Assembly (NCBI RefSeq): GCF_019443105.1
Contig: NZ_JAHZIJ010000023.1
Span: 1 to 64,000 of the forward strand
Direction: 5' to 3'
DNA: 64,000 nucleotides
DNA from: Paenibacillus oenotherae
GTDB taxonomy: Bacteria; Bacillota; Bacilli; Paenibacillales; Paenibacillaceae
The notes beneath the pieces were generated by a model. That model did not search any database, had not been told where the DNA came from, and saw only the letters and a list, made by a program, of their open reading frames with translations. Below are positions 32,868-41,899 of the stretch, in pieces (the first letter of the stretch is position 1; every line of letters begins with the position of its first letter). A program made the position numbers and the translations under genes.

Positions 32868-34615
32868 TGATCAGGTTTCAATATGTGAGGGAGTTCAATC
32901 GGGTGATGGCCTTTATGAAACCAAGGGCATGGATATATGGCATCGGAATCGTCGGCAACAATGTATCCGCTGCGCTTGGCCTGAATATTGCTATGGCCTT
33001 CATTTATATGGATATGGTGAACGGGGCTGTTGAAGCGGATATGCGCCTGCTCGCCAGATCGGTTATTCTCGCCTTGGCCGTGCTGGCGGTCAGCAGCTTT
33101 CTGTGTACCTTTCTAACCTACATGTACAACAAATGCGTGCGGCATACGATGACGGAGATCAGGCAAATCAGCTTCCGCCATGTCGAAAGGCTGCCTCTTG
33201 CGGCATTCGAGCGTTCGCATAGCGGCGGCATGCTGTCGAGGCTGACGAATGATCTGAATCATATCGAGCATCTGTATGACGGGGCGATAGGGGGCATGAT
33301 CTACGCGCTTGTCGTCGGCATAGGCGCTGCTGTTGCCATGTTCGCTCTTAACTGGAAGCTTGCCGTATACGCCATTGTGCTTGGGGGCGTTACTTTTCTT
33401 GTGAACACTTGCTTTGCAGGCAGATTCCGGAGCATGAATGATGATATCCAGCGCGCATTGGGCAGGAAGACAGAGCTGCTGTCGGATCTGTTGTCAGGCG
33501 TTCAGCTCGTCAAGATGTTCCAGCTCGGAGCAGCAATAACGGGCAAGTATGACGCCGCTAACAGGGAGATTGCCGCCTTGTCTACGAAAGTAAACCGGAA
33601 ATACGCGCTGCTGGACGGCATCAATACGATATTGGGGAGCATGAGCTTTATCGGGATTGTCATTATTGGCGGGATGATGGCGCTGAATGACCGGACTGAT
33701 TTCGGCACGATTATGGCCTTTATTAAGCTGCAGGGCAATATTGGCGCCATGTTCTTTAAGGCGGGAGATCTGGTGACCGATCTGCAGCGTGTATTGGCAG
33801 GGGCCAGCCGTGTCTTCGAGGTGCTGGACAAGCCGGTCGAGCCCGAGCGCTACCAGTCTCCCCCCGCCAGATGTACGGATTCGGCTCTTGAAATGAAGGA
33901 TGTCGCCTTCCAGTATGAGGGCGGCAAAGAGGTGCTGCGGGGACTGAGCCTGACGATCGGCAAAGGGGAATGCGCAGCGCTCGTAGGTCTGAGCGGCAGC
34001 GGCAAGAGCACCATAGTAAAGCTGCTGCTGGGCTTCTATCCGGCGGGCAGCGGGAGCATGAGCTTGCTCGGCAAGCCGATGGGCGCCTACAGGCTGTCCG
34101 AGATCAGAGGTCTGATCGCCTACGTCCCTCAGGATGCGTTCCTGTTCGATGGCACGATCGGGGAGAATATCGGATATGGGAATCCGCGCGCCTCCCAAGC
34201 GGATATTATCGCTGCTGCGAAGGATGCCCACGCGCATGATTTTATTATGAACCAGCCTCAAGGCTACAGTACGGCTATTGGCGAAAGGGGAGTGAGGCTG
34301 TCAGGCGGACAAAAGCAGAGAATTGCCATTGCCCGGGCCTTCCTCAAGGATGCTCCGATTCTGCTGCTGGATGAAGCGACCTCTGCATTGGATACGGAGT
34401 CCGAAGCGATTGTGCAGGGAGCACTGAACCAATTGATGCAGGGCCGGACGGTCATTATGATTGCCCACCGGTTATCAACGATTGAGCGGGCGGACCGGAT
34501 CTATGTAGTAGACAATGGTACCGTGCTTGAGCATGGGGGACATGAGGAGCTGATGGGACAGCAAAGTCTGTACAAGCAGCTGTATCAGCTTCAAACGGGA
34601 GATAGGGCAGGATAA
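32864..34615 (+). CDS. ABC exporter half-transporter (TMD-NBD), subunit 2
   Basis: A 583-residue paralogue of the preceding gene: six membrane helices, then Walker A GLSGSGKST, signature LSGGQKQR, Walker B ILLLDEATSALD and H-loop IAHRLST. Both NBDs look catalytically intact, unlike heterodimers with one degenerate site. It starts at the ATGA overlap with subunit 1. Only 49 bp separate it from the HddA-like kinase, so it belongs to the same transcript as the heptose genes. Confidence 0.9.
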   Translation: MMIRFQYVREFNRVMAFMKPRAWIYGIGIVGNNVSAALGLNIAMAFIYMDMVNGAVEADMRLLARSVILALAVLAVSSFLCTFLTYMYNKCVRHTMTEIRQISFRHVERLPLAAFERSHSGGMLSRLTNDLNHIEHLYDGAIGGMIYALVVGIGAAVAMFALNWKLAVYAIVLGGVTFLVNTCFAGRFRSMNDDIQRALGRKTELLSDLLSGVQLVKMFQLGAAITGKYDAANREIAALSTKVNRKYALLDGINTILGSMSFIGIVIIGGMMALNDRTDFGTIMAFIKLQGNIGAMFFKAGDLVTDLQRVLAGASRVFEVLDKPVEPERYQSPPARCTDSALEMKDVAFQYEGGKEVLRGLSLTIGKGECAALVGLSGSGKSTIVKLLLGFYPAGSGSMSLLGKPMGAYRLSEIRGLIAYVPQDAFLFDGTIGENIGYGNPRASQADIIAAAKDAHAHDFIMNQPQGYSTAIGERGVRLSGGQKQRIAIARAFLKDAPILLLDEATSALDTESEAIVQGALNQLMQGRTVIMIAHRLSTIERADRIYVVDNGTVLEHGGHEELMGQQSLYKQLYQLQTGDRAG

Positions 34616-34664
34616 GCCGGACCTGCTGATCGATGCAGGCGCAATACATGGAGGGGGAATCATC

Positions 34665-35675
34665 ATGATTATTAGCCAGACACCTTTGAGAGTCAGCTTT
34701 TTTGGGGGTGGAACGGATTTAAAGGACTATTATCGTTTCCATGGCGGAGCTGTACTGAGCAGTACGATCGACAAGTATATCTATGTCATCGTGAAATCGA
34801 GATATGATGACCGGATTGTATTGAATTACGCGAAGAAGGAGGAGGTCCGCACTGTTGCGGAGATCGAGCATCCGATTATTAGAGAAGCGCTGACAATTGT
34901 CGGCATCGACCAAGGGATCGAGATTACGAGCATTTCGGACATTCCCTCTGAAGGCAGCGGTCTCGGCTCATCCAGCTCCTTCACGATCGGCTTGTTGAAC
35001 GCCTTGTACATGTACAAGGGCGAGACCAAAAATCCGCATGAGCTCGGCGCGATTGCTTGCAGAATCGAAATTGATCTGCTGAAGGAGCCTATCGGCAAGC
35101 AGGATCAGTATGCCGCGGCCTTCGGCGGGTTCAAGAAGTACAGCTTCAACAGCGATGATACTGTAAGCGTGGACAGCATCCCGCTGACCAACAGCCAATA
35201 TAAGCTGCTGGATATGCATGCGATGATGTTCTTTACGGGGATTACCAGAAAAGCATCTGCTGTACTGGCAGATCAGAAGCAGAACACAGGCAATAATCTG
35301 GATACGCTGAACCGGCTCAAGCAATTTGTGGATACTTGCCATGATGATTTTCTAAGTCTGAATATTGAGCGGATCGGCAGGCTGCTGGATGTCAGCTGGG
35401 AGGAGAAGAAGAAGCTGTCCCGGAAAATCAATAACAACGAAATCGACCGCATCTATGAGGCGGCCAAGGAAGCCGGCATATACGGCGGCAAGCTGCTGGG
35501 CGCTGGCGGAGGAGGGTTCTTCCTCTTCCTCTGTCCGCTGGAGAACCAGCAGAGGGTAAGGCAAGCGCTGCACCATTACGACGAGCTGCCAATCAGCTTC
35601 GACCGCTATGGAAGCCGGATCGTGCTGAATGCGAATGATCATTGCGGCTTTGTTAATTTGAAGGTGGGGTGCTAA
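34665..35675 (+). CDS. hddA: D-glycero-alpha-D-manno-heptose-7-phosphate kinase (GHMP family)
   Basis: A 336-residue GHMP kinase. 'TPLRVSFFGGGTDL' is the N-terminal substrate loop, 'GSGLGSSSSFTIGLLNAL' the ATP-binding P-X3-GLGSS-type motif, 'KQDQYAAAFGGF' and 'GGKLLGAGGGGFFLFL' the later motifs. It closely follows the HddA pattern, which phosphorylates heptose-7-phosphate at C1 (alpha anomer). In the same locus, GmhA, GmhB and HddC activities complete the route to GDP-heptose. RBS GGAGGGGG lies just upstream. The symbol is by family resemblance; fucose/other sugar kinases of the family are an alternative, made unlikely by the context. Confidence 0.87.
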   Translation: MIISQTPLRVSFFGGGTDLKDYYRFHGGAVLSSTIDKYIYVIVKSRYDDRIVLNYAKKEEVRTVAEIEHPIIREALTIVGIDQGIEITSISDIPSEGSGLGSSSSFTIGLLNALYMYKGETKNPHELGAIACRIEIDLLKEPIGKQDQYAAAFGGFKKYSFNSDDTVSVDSIPLTNSQYKLLDMHAMMFFTGITRKASAVLADQKQNTGNNLDTLNRLKQFVDTCHDDFLSLNIERIGRLLDVSWEEKKKLSRKINNNEIDRIYEAAKEAGIYGGKLLGAGGGGFFLFLCPLENQQRVRQALHHYDELPISFDRYGSRIVLNANDHCGFVNLKVGC

Positions 35676-37138
35676 TGATGGAGAAGTCGATACTTATTGC
35701 GGCGGTAAGCAAGGATCCCTTTGAGACGAATGCTTTGAATGATGGATTTGTCCGCGAGCTGCTGGAGAGGGGGATAGACGCGAGAATGATACTCCCGCTC
35801 CATGACAGCATAGAAGGCATATGCGAATTGGACCTATCTATCATCGGAGACATTGCCTTGACAATGGATGGCAGACCTGTGCAAGGCACGATCAAGCAGG
35901 GTGTCATGAACGGAATCATCACCTATCTGATCGATACGCCGGAGTACTTCAATCGCGAGAAAATGTTCGAAAATCCTGATGATGCAGAACGGTTCTCTTA
36001 TTACTGCAGAGCGGTATTGGCCTCATTGGCATGCATCGGTTTTGAGCCGGACATCATCCATTGCGAGGATTGGCCGGCCGCATTCATCCCCTTCTTGCTG
36101 AGAGCTAATTATGGCGGTCTGGAGCAATACAAGGGCACGCAAACCGTCCTGACCTTCAACAGCTTCGCCCATCAGGGCGTATTCGACCGGGAGAACAGCA
36201 TCTATCTGGATATGGACTGGGATTCCATCAAGGATTGCGGGCTGGATTATTATGACCAGATCAATTTCTTGAAGGCGGGTCTGCTCTATGCGGATGTGCT
36301 GACGACCGTAAGCCCCAACTATGCATTGGAGATCCAGACGGAGATATGGGGCCAAACGCTGGAGGACTTTGCGATTAAGCGGAGGGATGATCTGCATGGG
36401 ATATTGAACGGCGCTGACCCGGCGAAATATGACCCGGCGACGGATCGCCGTCTGCACGCCAATTACAGCATCGGCAATATGGAGGGGAAAGCGCGCAATA
36501 AAGCCAAGGTTCAGGCCGCGCATGGATTGGCCGCAAGAGAGGATGTTCCGCTTCTTGTGAGCAGCTTCAGAATGACCAGCGAGCATGGAGCCGAGCTGCT
36601 TCAATATGCGATTGGCGATCTTCTGAAGGCGGATATTCAGTTCATCCTGATGATAACAAGGGATGATGCGCTGTACACGGAGAGCGAGAAGGAGATCTTC
36701 ATCAACTTCTTCCAAGCGGAAGCGGACAAGCACCCGGATAAATTCCGTTTCCTGAGCTTTGACGAGGATGAGCTGTTCAGACTCATTGCCGGAGCTGATC
36801 TGTATCTCATGCCTGCATCGGAGCCTTGCGGAATTGGCCATCTTATTGCGATGAGGTATGGCACGGTTCCGATTGTGAAGCATACCGGCGGTGCGGTGGA
36901 CACGGTGCAGCCGTTCTGTGAGCAGTCAAGGGAGGGAACGGGCTTCTGCTTCAAGTATGCAAACGAGAAGGTTCTGCTGTACCAGGCGCGCAAGGCTGTT
37001 GGACTGTACAGCAGAACAGATGTCTGGCAGGAGCTCGTGGAGAATGGCATGAGGGAGCAGTTCTCGCAGAAGCATTATGCAGAGCAGTATATTGCGCTTT
37101 ATGACAAATTGATCCATGGCAAGTATGTCACGGTGTAA
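35675..37138 (+). CDS. GT5 glycogen-synthase-like glycosyltransferase 1
   Basis: A 487-residue GT-B enzyme with the GT5 fold: 'PDIIHCEDWPAAFIPFLL' (the D-W-H region with D-W-P here) and 'MPASEPCGIGHLIAMRYGTVPIVKHTGGAVDTVQPF' (the conserved E-P-C-G and T-G-G nucleotide-sugar-binding block). The N-terminal KTGGL motif of GlgA is missing ('AVSKDPFETNALNDGF' instead), so classical ADP-glucose elongation of glycogen is doubtful. It starts at the ATG overlapping the HddA stop (TAATG). A paralogue follows. I infer transfer of a hexose or the heptose to the exported product. Confidence 0.78.
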   Translation: MMEKSILIAAVSKDPFETNALNDGFVRELLERGIDARMILPLHDSIEGICELDLSIIGDIALTMDGRPVQGTIKQGVMNGIITYLIDTPEYFNREKMFENPDDAERFSYYCRAVLASLACIGFEPDIIHCEDWPAAFIPFLLRANYGGLEQYKGTQTVLTFNSFAHQGVFDRENSIYLDMDWDSIKDCGLDYYDQINFLKAGLLYADVLTTVSPNYALEIQTEIWGQTLEDFAIKRRDDLHGILNGADPAKYDPATDRRLHANYSIGNMEGKARNKAKVQAAHGLAAREDVPLLVSSFRMTSEHGAELLQYAIGDLLKADIQFILMITRDDALYTESEKEIFINFFQAEADKHPDKFRFLSFDEDELFRLIAGADLYLMPASEPCGIGHLIAMRYGTVPIVKHTGGAVDTVQPFCEQSREGTGFCFKYANEKVLLYQARKAVGLYSRTDVWQELVENGMREQFSQKHYAEQYIALYDKLIHGKYVTV

Positions 37139-37170
37139 CCATAACCATAGTCCGGATGGAGGCTTGAGCG

Positions 37171-38601
37171 ATGAACAATACAGTGCTGTTTGTTACGTCC
37201 CAGTTGTATCCCTTTACGACCGGAACGATGGGGATCTTCAATTATTCCCTTCCTAAGAACCTGATCGGGATGGGCTGGGATGCCAGAGTTATTGTACCGA
37301 AAGTAAATAAAACCTATCGGCCCTACCCGCATGATACGGAGGTGATCGCCGAGCTGAATATTGCGATGGGCGATAAAGCCTATGCCTGTACGATTGAAGC
37401 TTGTGTCTATGACGGCGTCCCGCTCTATTTCATTCAAGACTCTTATTATTTCGGCAGAGACGAGCTGTATGGCTACGAGGATGAGGTGGAGCGGTTCAGC
37501 TTCTTCACCAAGGCCGTGCTGGAAGCATTGCCGCATCTCGGCTTTAAGCCGAAGCTTCTGCACTGCCAGGACTGGCATACCGGCTTTATTCCGCTGCTCA
37601 AGAAGGTCAAGTATGCCGGGCAGCCTTTCTATGAGGAGATCAAGACGCTGTATACGATCCACAATATGGGCTATCAAGGGATATTCGATCAAGATAATTG
37701 CTTGTTCCTGGATATGGACTGGGAGGAGCTTCTGAGGCACAGAGTCGATTATTACGAGCAGCTTAATTTCATGAAGACGGGCCTGCTGCATGCGGATAAA
37801 ATAACGGCGGTCAGCCCTACCTATGCCAAGGAAATTGCAACCGAGCAGTATGGCTCCACGCTTGAATTGACCGTTCAAGAAAGGCAGGCCGACATCTGTG
37901 GCGTTCTCTGCGGCCTGGATCTTGAGATCAATAATCCTTCGGCAGATGCACGCATCTACGCGAACTACGACGAGCATTCATTGGACGGCAAATATGCGAA
38001 CAAGCGGATGCTTCAGCAGGCGCTCGGATTCCAGGTCAGGGAGGATATTCCGATCCTCTCCCTGTTCTCCAGATTGAAGACGGAGAAGGGGCTGGATCTG
38101 GTCAAAAATACGTTCAAGGACATTATGAAGCTGGATATCCAATTCGTGATGGTATCCAATGGCGATGCGGTGTACGAGGAGTTTTTTCAGGAGGCTGCGC
38201 GCAAATATCCTGATAAATTCTCCTTTACGCTCTATGATAATGATTTTGCTTACAAAGCCTATGCGGGCTCGGATCTGTTCCTTATGCCCTCCAGCTATGA
38301 GCCGTGCGGCATTGGCCAGTTAATTGCGCTGCGATACGGCACCGTGCCTATCGTTCGTCAGGTCGGGGGGCTGAATGACAGCATTCAGCACTATAACGAG
38401 GAGACCGGAGAAGGGAACGGATTTCTATTCAAGCATTATAATGCGAAGGTGATGCTTTATACGATTCGCCAGGCCATTGAAGTCTATAAGCGCAAGGAGA
38501 CATGGGAGAATATCGTCCGCAATTGCATGGTGCAGAATCATGGATGGCCGCGCTATGTGAAGGAGTATACAGGCGTGTATGAAAGGGTGCTGGGAGCATG
38601 A
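37171..38601 (+). CDS. GT5 glycogen-synthase-like glycosyltransferase 2
   Basis: A 476-residue paralogue of the preceding gene, closer to canonical GlgA: 'LHCQDWHTGFIPLLKK', 'KTLYTIHNMGYQGIF' and 'MPSSYEPCGIGQLIALRYGTVPIVRQVGGLNDSI'. It again lacks a KTGGL start motif ('TSQLYPFTTGTMGIFNYSL'). RBS GGATGGAGG precedes ATG 37171. Its stop overlaps the start of the HddC/GmhB fusion. The pair of non-identical GT5 enzymes suggests two different glycosidic bonds are made, but this is inference. Confidence 0.8.
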   Translation: MNNTVLFVTSQLYPFTTGTMGIFNYSLPKNLIGMGWDARVIVPKVNKTYRPYPHDTEVIAELNIAMGDKAYACTIEACVYDGVPLYFIQDSYYFGRDELYGYEDEVERFSFFTKAVLEALPHLGFKPKLLHCQDWHTGFIPLLKKVKYAGQPFYEEIKTLYTIHNMGYQGIFDQDNCLFLDMDWEELLRHRVDYYEQLNFMKTGLLHADKITAVSPTYAKEIATEQYGSTLELTVQERQADICGVLCGLDLEINNPSADARIYANYDEHSLDGKYANKRMLQQALGFQVREDIPILSLFSRLKTEKGLDLVKNTFKDIMKLDIQFVMVSNGDAVYEEFFQEAARKYPDKFSFTLYDNDFAYKAYAGSDLFLMPSSYEPCGIGQLIALRYGTVPIVRQVGGLNDSIQHYNEETGEGNGFLFKHYNAKVMLYTIRQAIEVYKRKETWENIVRNCMVQNHGWPRYVKEYTGVYERVLGA

Positions 38602-39887
38602 AGGCGGTCATTCTCGCAGGCGGCAAAGGAACAAGGCTAAGCGAATTTACGAAGGAAATTCCGAAGCCGCTTGTTCCGGTTAACGGGAAATCCGTATTGG
38701 AGTATGCCATCGATAATTTCGCCCGGTATGGAATGAAGGACATCATTATCGTTATCGGGCATCTGGGGCATAAAATTCAGCAGGTTCTGGGGGACGGCCA
38801 GGAGCTTGGTGTGAGGATCAGCTATTATGTGGAGGATCAGCCGCTCGGAACGGCGGGAGCTCTGTATGCGCTGAAAGACGTGCTGACAGAGGATTTTGTG
38901 CTTGCCTATGGCGATGTTATTTTTGATATCGATCTTGCCCGGTTCATCGCTTTCCACAAGCAGCAAGGGCTGACGGGAACGCTTGCCGCGCATCCCAACA
39001 ATCATCCCTACGATAGCGATGTGCTGCGAATGAAGGGCAGCGGAGTCGTGGAGGACATTCTGAAGAAGAATGAGAAGCGGGATTTCTATTATAGCAATTG
39101 CGTGAATGCTGGCGTGTTCGTATTCAATAAACGGATTGTCAGCTATATTGCTGCGAATACGAAGCAGGATCTGGAGAAGGACGTCATCGCACAGCTGATT
39201 CCCGAGGGAGAGATCTGTGCCTACCGGACGACTGAATATATGAAGGATATGGGAACCCCCGACCGGTATGGACTGGTGCAGCGGCATGTGGAGAAAGGGA
39301 TTGTAGGGAAGAAGAATCTGTCTCTGAAGCAGCGGGCTATCTTTATCGACCGGGACGGAACGATTAACAAATATGTCGGGCTGCTCTCCAAGCCGGAGCA
39401 GCTGGAAATTGAAGACCGTGTTGTGGAAGCGCTGCGGGAAATTAATGATTCGGACTATATCAGCATCGTCATTACGAATCAGCCGGTAGTTGCCCGGAAT
39501 CTATGCTCGGAGGAGGAGCTCGGCCAGATTCACCGGAAGCTGGAGACCCTTCTTGGCGAGCGGGGTGTCTATGTGGACGATATTATGTATTGTCCCCATC
39601 ATCCTGATGGGGGATATCCGGAAGAGAACAAGGCGTACAAAATTCCTTGCAGCTGCCGGAAGCCATCCATTGGCATGCTGGAAGCCGCCGCAAGCAAATA
39701 CAACATTGACCTTGCAAGCTCGTTCCTGATCGGGGATACCACCGTTGATATCCAGACAGGCGTCAATGCGAATGTAAGCACGGTGCTGGTATCGACTGGA
39801 CTCGGCGGGAAGGATAACAAATTTCAAGTGGCGCCGGATTATTATGCCGAGCATTTGCTGGAGGCGGTTCAGTACATTATGAAGTGA
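38598..39887 (+). CDS. Fusion: heptose-1-phosphate guanylyltransferase + heptose-bisphosphate phosphatase
   Basis: A 429-residue two-domain protein. Residues 1-235 are a nucleotidyltransferase ('ILAGGKGTRLSEFTKEIPKPLVPVNGK', 'LAYGDVIFDID') of the HddC type. Residues 250-429 are a HAD phosphatase of the GmhB type ('IFIDRDGTINKYVG' with the DxDGT nucleophile pair, 'VITNQPVVAR', 'PHHPDGGYPEENKAYKIPCSCRKPSIGMLEAA' with the zinc-loop His/Cys residues, 'IGDTTVDIQTG'). One polypeptide would thus dephosphorylate heptose-1,7-bisphosphate and then attach GMP. It overlaps the preceding GT5 gene by 4 bp. Whether GTP or another NTP is used cannot be read directly. Confidence 0.87.
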   Translation: MKAVILAGGKGTRLSEFTKEIPKPLVPVNGKSVLEYAIDNFARYGMKDIIIVIGHLGHKIQQVLGDGQELGVRISYYVEDQPLGTAGALYALKDVLTEDFVLAYGDVIFDIDLARFIAFHKQQGLTGTLAAHPNNHPYDSDVLRMKGSGVVEDILKKNEKRDFYYSNCVNAGVFVFNKRIVSYIAANTKQDLEKDVIAQLIPEGEICAYRTTEYMKDMGTPDRYGLVQRHVEKGIVGKKNLSLKQRAIFIDRDGTINKYVGLLSKPEQLEIEDRVVEALREINDSDYISIVITNQPVVARNLCSEEELGQIHRKLETLLGERGVYVDDIMYCPHHPDGGYPEENKAYKIPCSCRKPSIGMLEAAASKYNIDLASSFLIGDTTVDIQTGVNANVSTVLVSTGLGGKDNKFQVAPDYYAEHLLEAVQYIMK

Positions 39888-39914
39888 AGCAAATGACAGG
39901 ACAGGGGGAATATT

Positions 39915-41753
39915 GTGATCACTAGCCAGGGGAGCATGATGCCGTATTTATACGGAGCGAATAAATGGGATCGGATCGGTATCGAGAAGCGGGCGGGGCT
40001 GCTTGCCCCTCTATTCAGCCTTCATTCGAAGCGGAGTGCGGGTGTAGGCGATCTGGAGGATTTGAAGCGGGCAGTGGACTGGTGCGAGCGAACAGGCCAT
40101 ACGATCCTTCAGCTTCTGCCTATGAGCGACTACTATAATACGCCTTATTCGACGACCACCTTGTTCGCCGTTGAACCGATGTATATGGCGATGGATCATT
40201 TGCTCGGAGTCGCGAAGGAAGCGGTCGAGCCATACATTCAGGGAATCCGGGAGCAGTTCCCTATCGATAAGGGCTTCATGGATTTGAATGTGAAGCACGC
40301 CAAGATTAACGCGCTTCATGATTTATTTCAGCAGGTGCAGCCTGTGGAAAGCCCGGCTTTTCACGATTATATGGCGGCCAATAAATATTGGCTGGATGAC
40401 TACGCGCTGTTCTGCGCCTTGAAAATGAACTATTCACCGAATTTCTGGGAAGCTTGGGAGCCGAGGTACAGAGACCGCGATCCTGAAGCAATAGAGCAAT
40501 TCTGCGAGGAGCATGCCCTCAGCATCTTATTCATCAAATGGATGCAGTGGCAGCTGTATGAGCAGTTTAAAGCGGCGAAGGCGTATGCGAATAGCAAAAA
40601 CGTGCTGTTGATGGGTGATCTGTTCTATGTCTCCGCCCGGGACAGCTCCGATGTATGGGCGCGCGGCAAATATTTCAGGCTGGATCTTGTCCCTGGACTG
40701 CCCCCGGAACCGAGCCATGTGAAGGGGCAAAGATGGGGGGATCAGCCGATCTACAACTGGCAGGCCATCATAGCGGACGACTGTGAGCTTTATAAGAAGC
40801 GCTTGCAATATAATCAGAACTTTTTTGATATTATGCGGCTTGACGCGGCATCGACATTGTTCAAGATGTGGTGCATTCCAAGGGAGGAGCCTTCGGAGAA
40901 TCTTGGTCTCAACGGATTCTACTATCCGGGCACGCCACAAGAACAGGAGGAACAGGGAAGGACGATGCTGACGGCTATGCTGGACAGTACCACAATGATG
41001 CTCTGTGCAGAGAACCTGGCTCCCTTTGGCGAGGAATTCACACCTATCGTGAGAGAATTGGGAATTCCTCCGATTAATTTTCAGCGCTGGGACAAGGATT
41101 GGGACGGAACGAAAGGATTTACGCTGCCTGAGGAGCATGATCCGCTCACTGTTTTTATTCTATCGAATCATGATACGTCCATATGGGGGGATTGGTGGGA
41201 GAATGAAGCGGGGACGATAGATGCTTCTATCTTTATGGAATACTGCGGCAAGGCAGGGCTTGATTATGAGGAGATGAAGGTAATTATTTTCGAAGAAACT
41301 CTCTCCTCCGATAACAAGCTGCGCTGGAGGAATCATGTAAACTCCCATGATAAATTGGCCGAACTTCTGGGCAGACCAAAGATGGATCTGTACGATCTGT
41401 ATCACAGCTATGTTCTCAGCTACGGGGAAAAGGAGATGTTATGGGCCATAATGGGCCTGGAAGGAGCGGCAAGGGAGAAATGCGATCACGAGATCATTAG
41501 AGCGGCTATTCATTCTGTCCAATCCTCGAATGCGGTATGGTCGATAACGTCCATTCTTGATTATTTGAGCATGCTGGGGGCGATTGAAGGCGACTACCGC
41601 GAATTCAGATATAATCGGCCGGGCACCTGTGGAGATTGGAATTGGACGATTACATCTCCCCTTGCAATGGAAGAGCTGTTGGAGGAGAGTGTATGCTCTC
41701 AAGTGAGAGCCGTGGTCGAAAGCAGCATGTCAATTTCGACATCCAGCGTGTAA
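39915..41753 (+). CDS. GH77 4-alpha-glucanotransferase-like protein
   Basis: A 612-residue protein of the MalQ/GH77 family: 'RAGLLAPLFSLHSKRSAGVGDLEDLKRAVDW' start, 'MGDLFYVSARDSSDVWA', 'GLPPEPSHVKGQRWGDQPIYNW', 'MRLDAASTLFKMW' (nucleophile Asp of the usual R-I-D-H), 'CAENLAPFG' (acid/base Glu of E-D-L-G) and 'LSNHDTSIWGDWW' (third Asp of G-T-H-D). All three catalytic acids appear present, but neighbouring residues differ from standard amylomaltases, suggesting an altered donor or acceptor. GTG start at 39915 with AGGGGGA upstream. Its place in a heptose/GT5 locus implies a role in building the exported glycoside. Confidence 0.78.
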   Translation: MITSQGSMMPYLYGANKWDRIGIEKRAGLLAPLFSLHSKRSAGVGDLEDLKRAVDWCERTGHTILQLLPMSDYYNTPYSTTTLFAVEPMYMAMDHLLGVAKEAVEPYIQGIREQFPIDKGFMDLNVKHAKINALHDLFQQVQPVESPAFHDYMAANKYWLDDYALFCALKMNYSPNFWEAWEPRYRDRDPEAIEQFCEEHALSILFIKWMQWQLYEQFKAAKAYANSKNVLLMGDLFYVSARDSSDVWARGKYFRLDLVPGLPPEPSHVKGQRWGDQPIYNWQAIIADDCELYKKRLQYNQNFFDIMRLDAASTLFKMWCIPREEPSENLGLNGFYYPGTPQEQEEQGRTMLTAMLDSTTMMLCAENLAPFGEEFTPIVRELGIPPINFQRWDKDWDGTKGFTLPEEHDPLTVFILSNHDTSIWGDWWENEAGTIDASIFMEYCGKAGLDYEEMKVIIFEETLSSDNKLRWRNHVNSHDKLAELLGRPKMDLYDLYHSYVLSYGEKEMLWAIMGLEGAAREKCDHEIIRAAIHSVQSSNAVWSITSILDYLSMLGAIEGDYREFRYNRPGTCGDWNWTITSPLAMEELLEESVCSQVRAVVESSMSISTSSV

Positions 41754-41899
41754 TATAATGTCTAAATATTAGGATATTTAACTAATAAATAGTTCTCAAT
41801 ACTCTAAAAAAACAGCAGTTATCAGAGTATCATAAATAGGTGTCCATAATATTATACTTATGGTCATTATTTCGGGACCCATGAGAGGAGTGCTTTAAA

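Noticed and set aside
34622-34639. CCTGC…GCAGG copy between ABC subunit 2 and hddA
   Set aside because: Loop is eight bases, not six, and flanks do not resemble the repeat family; probably chance.
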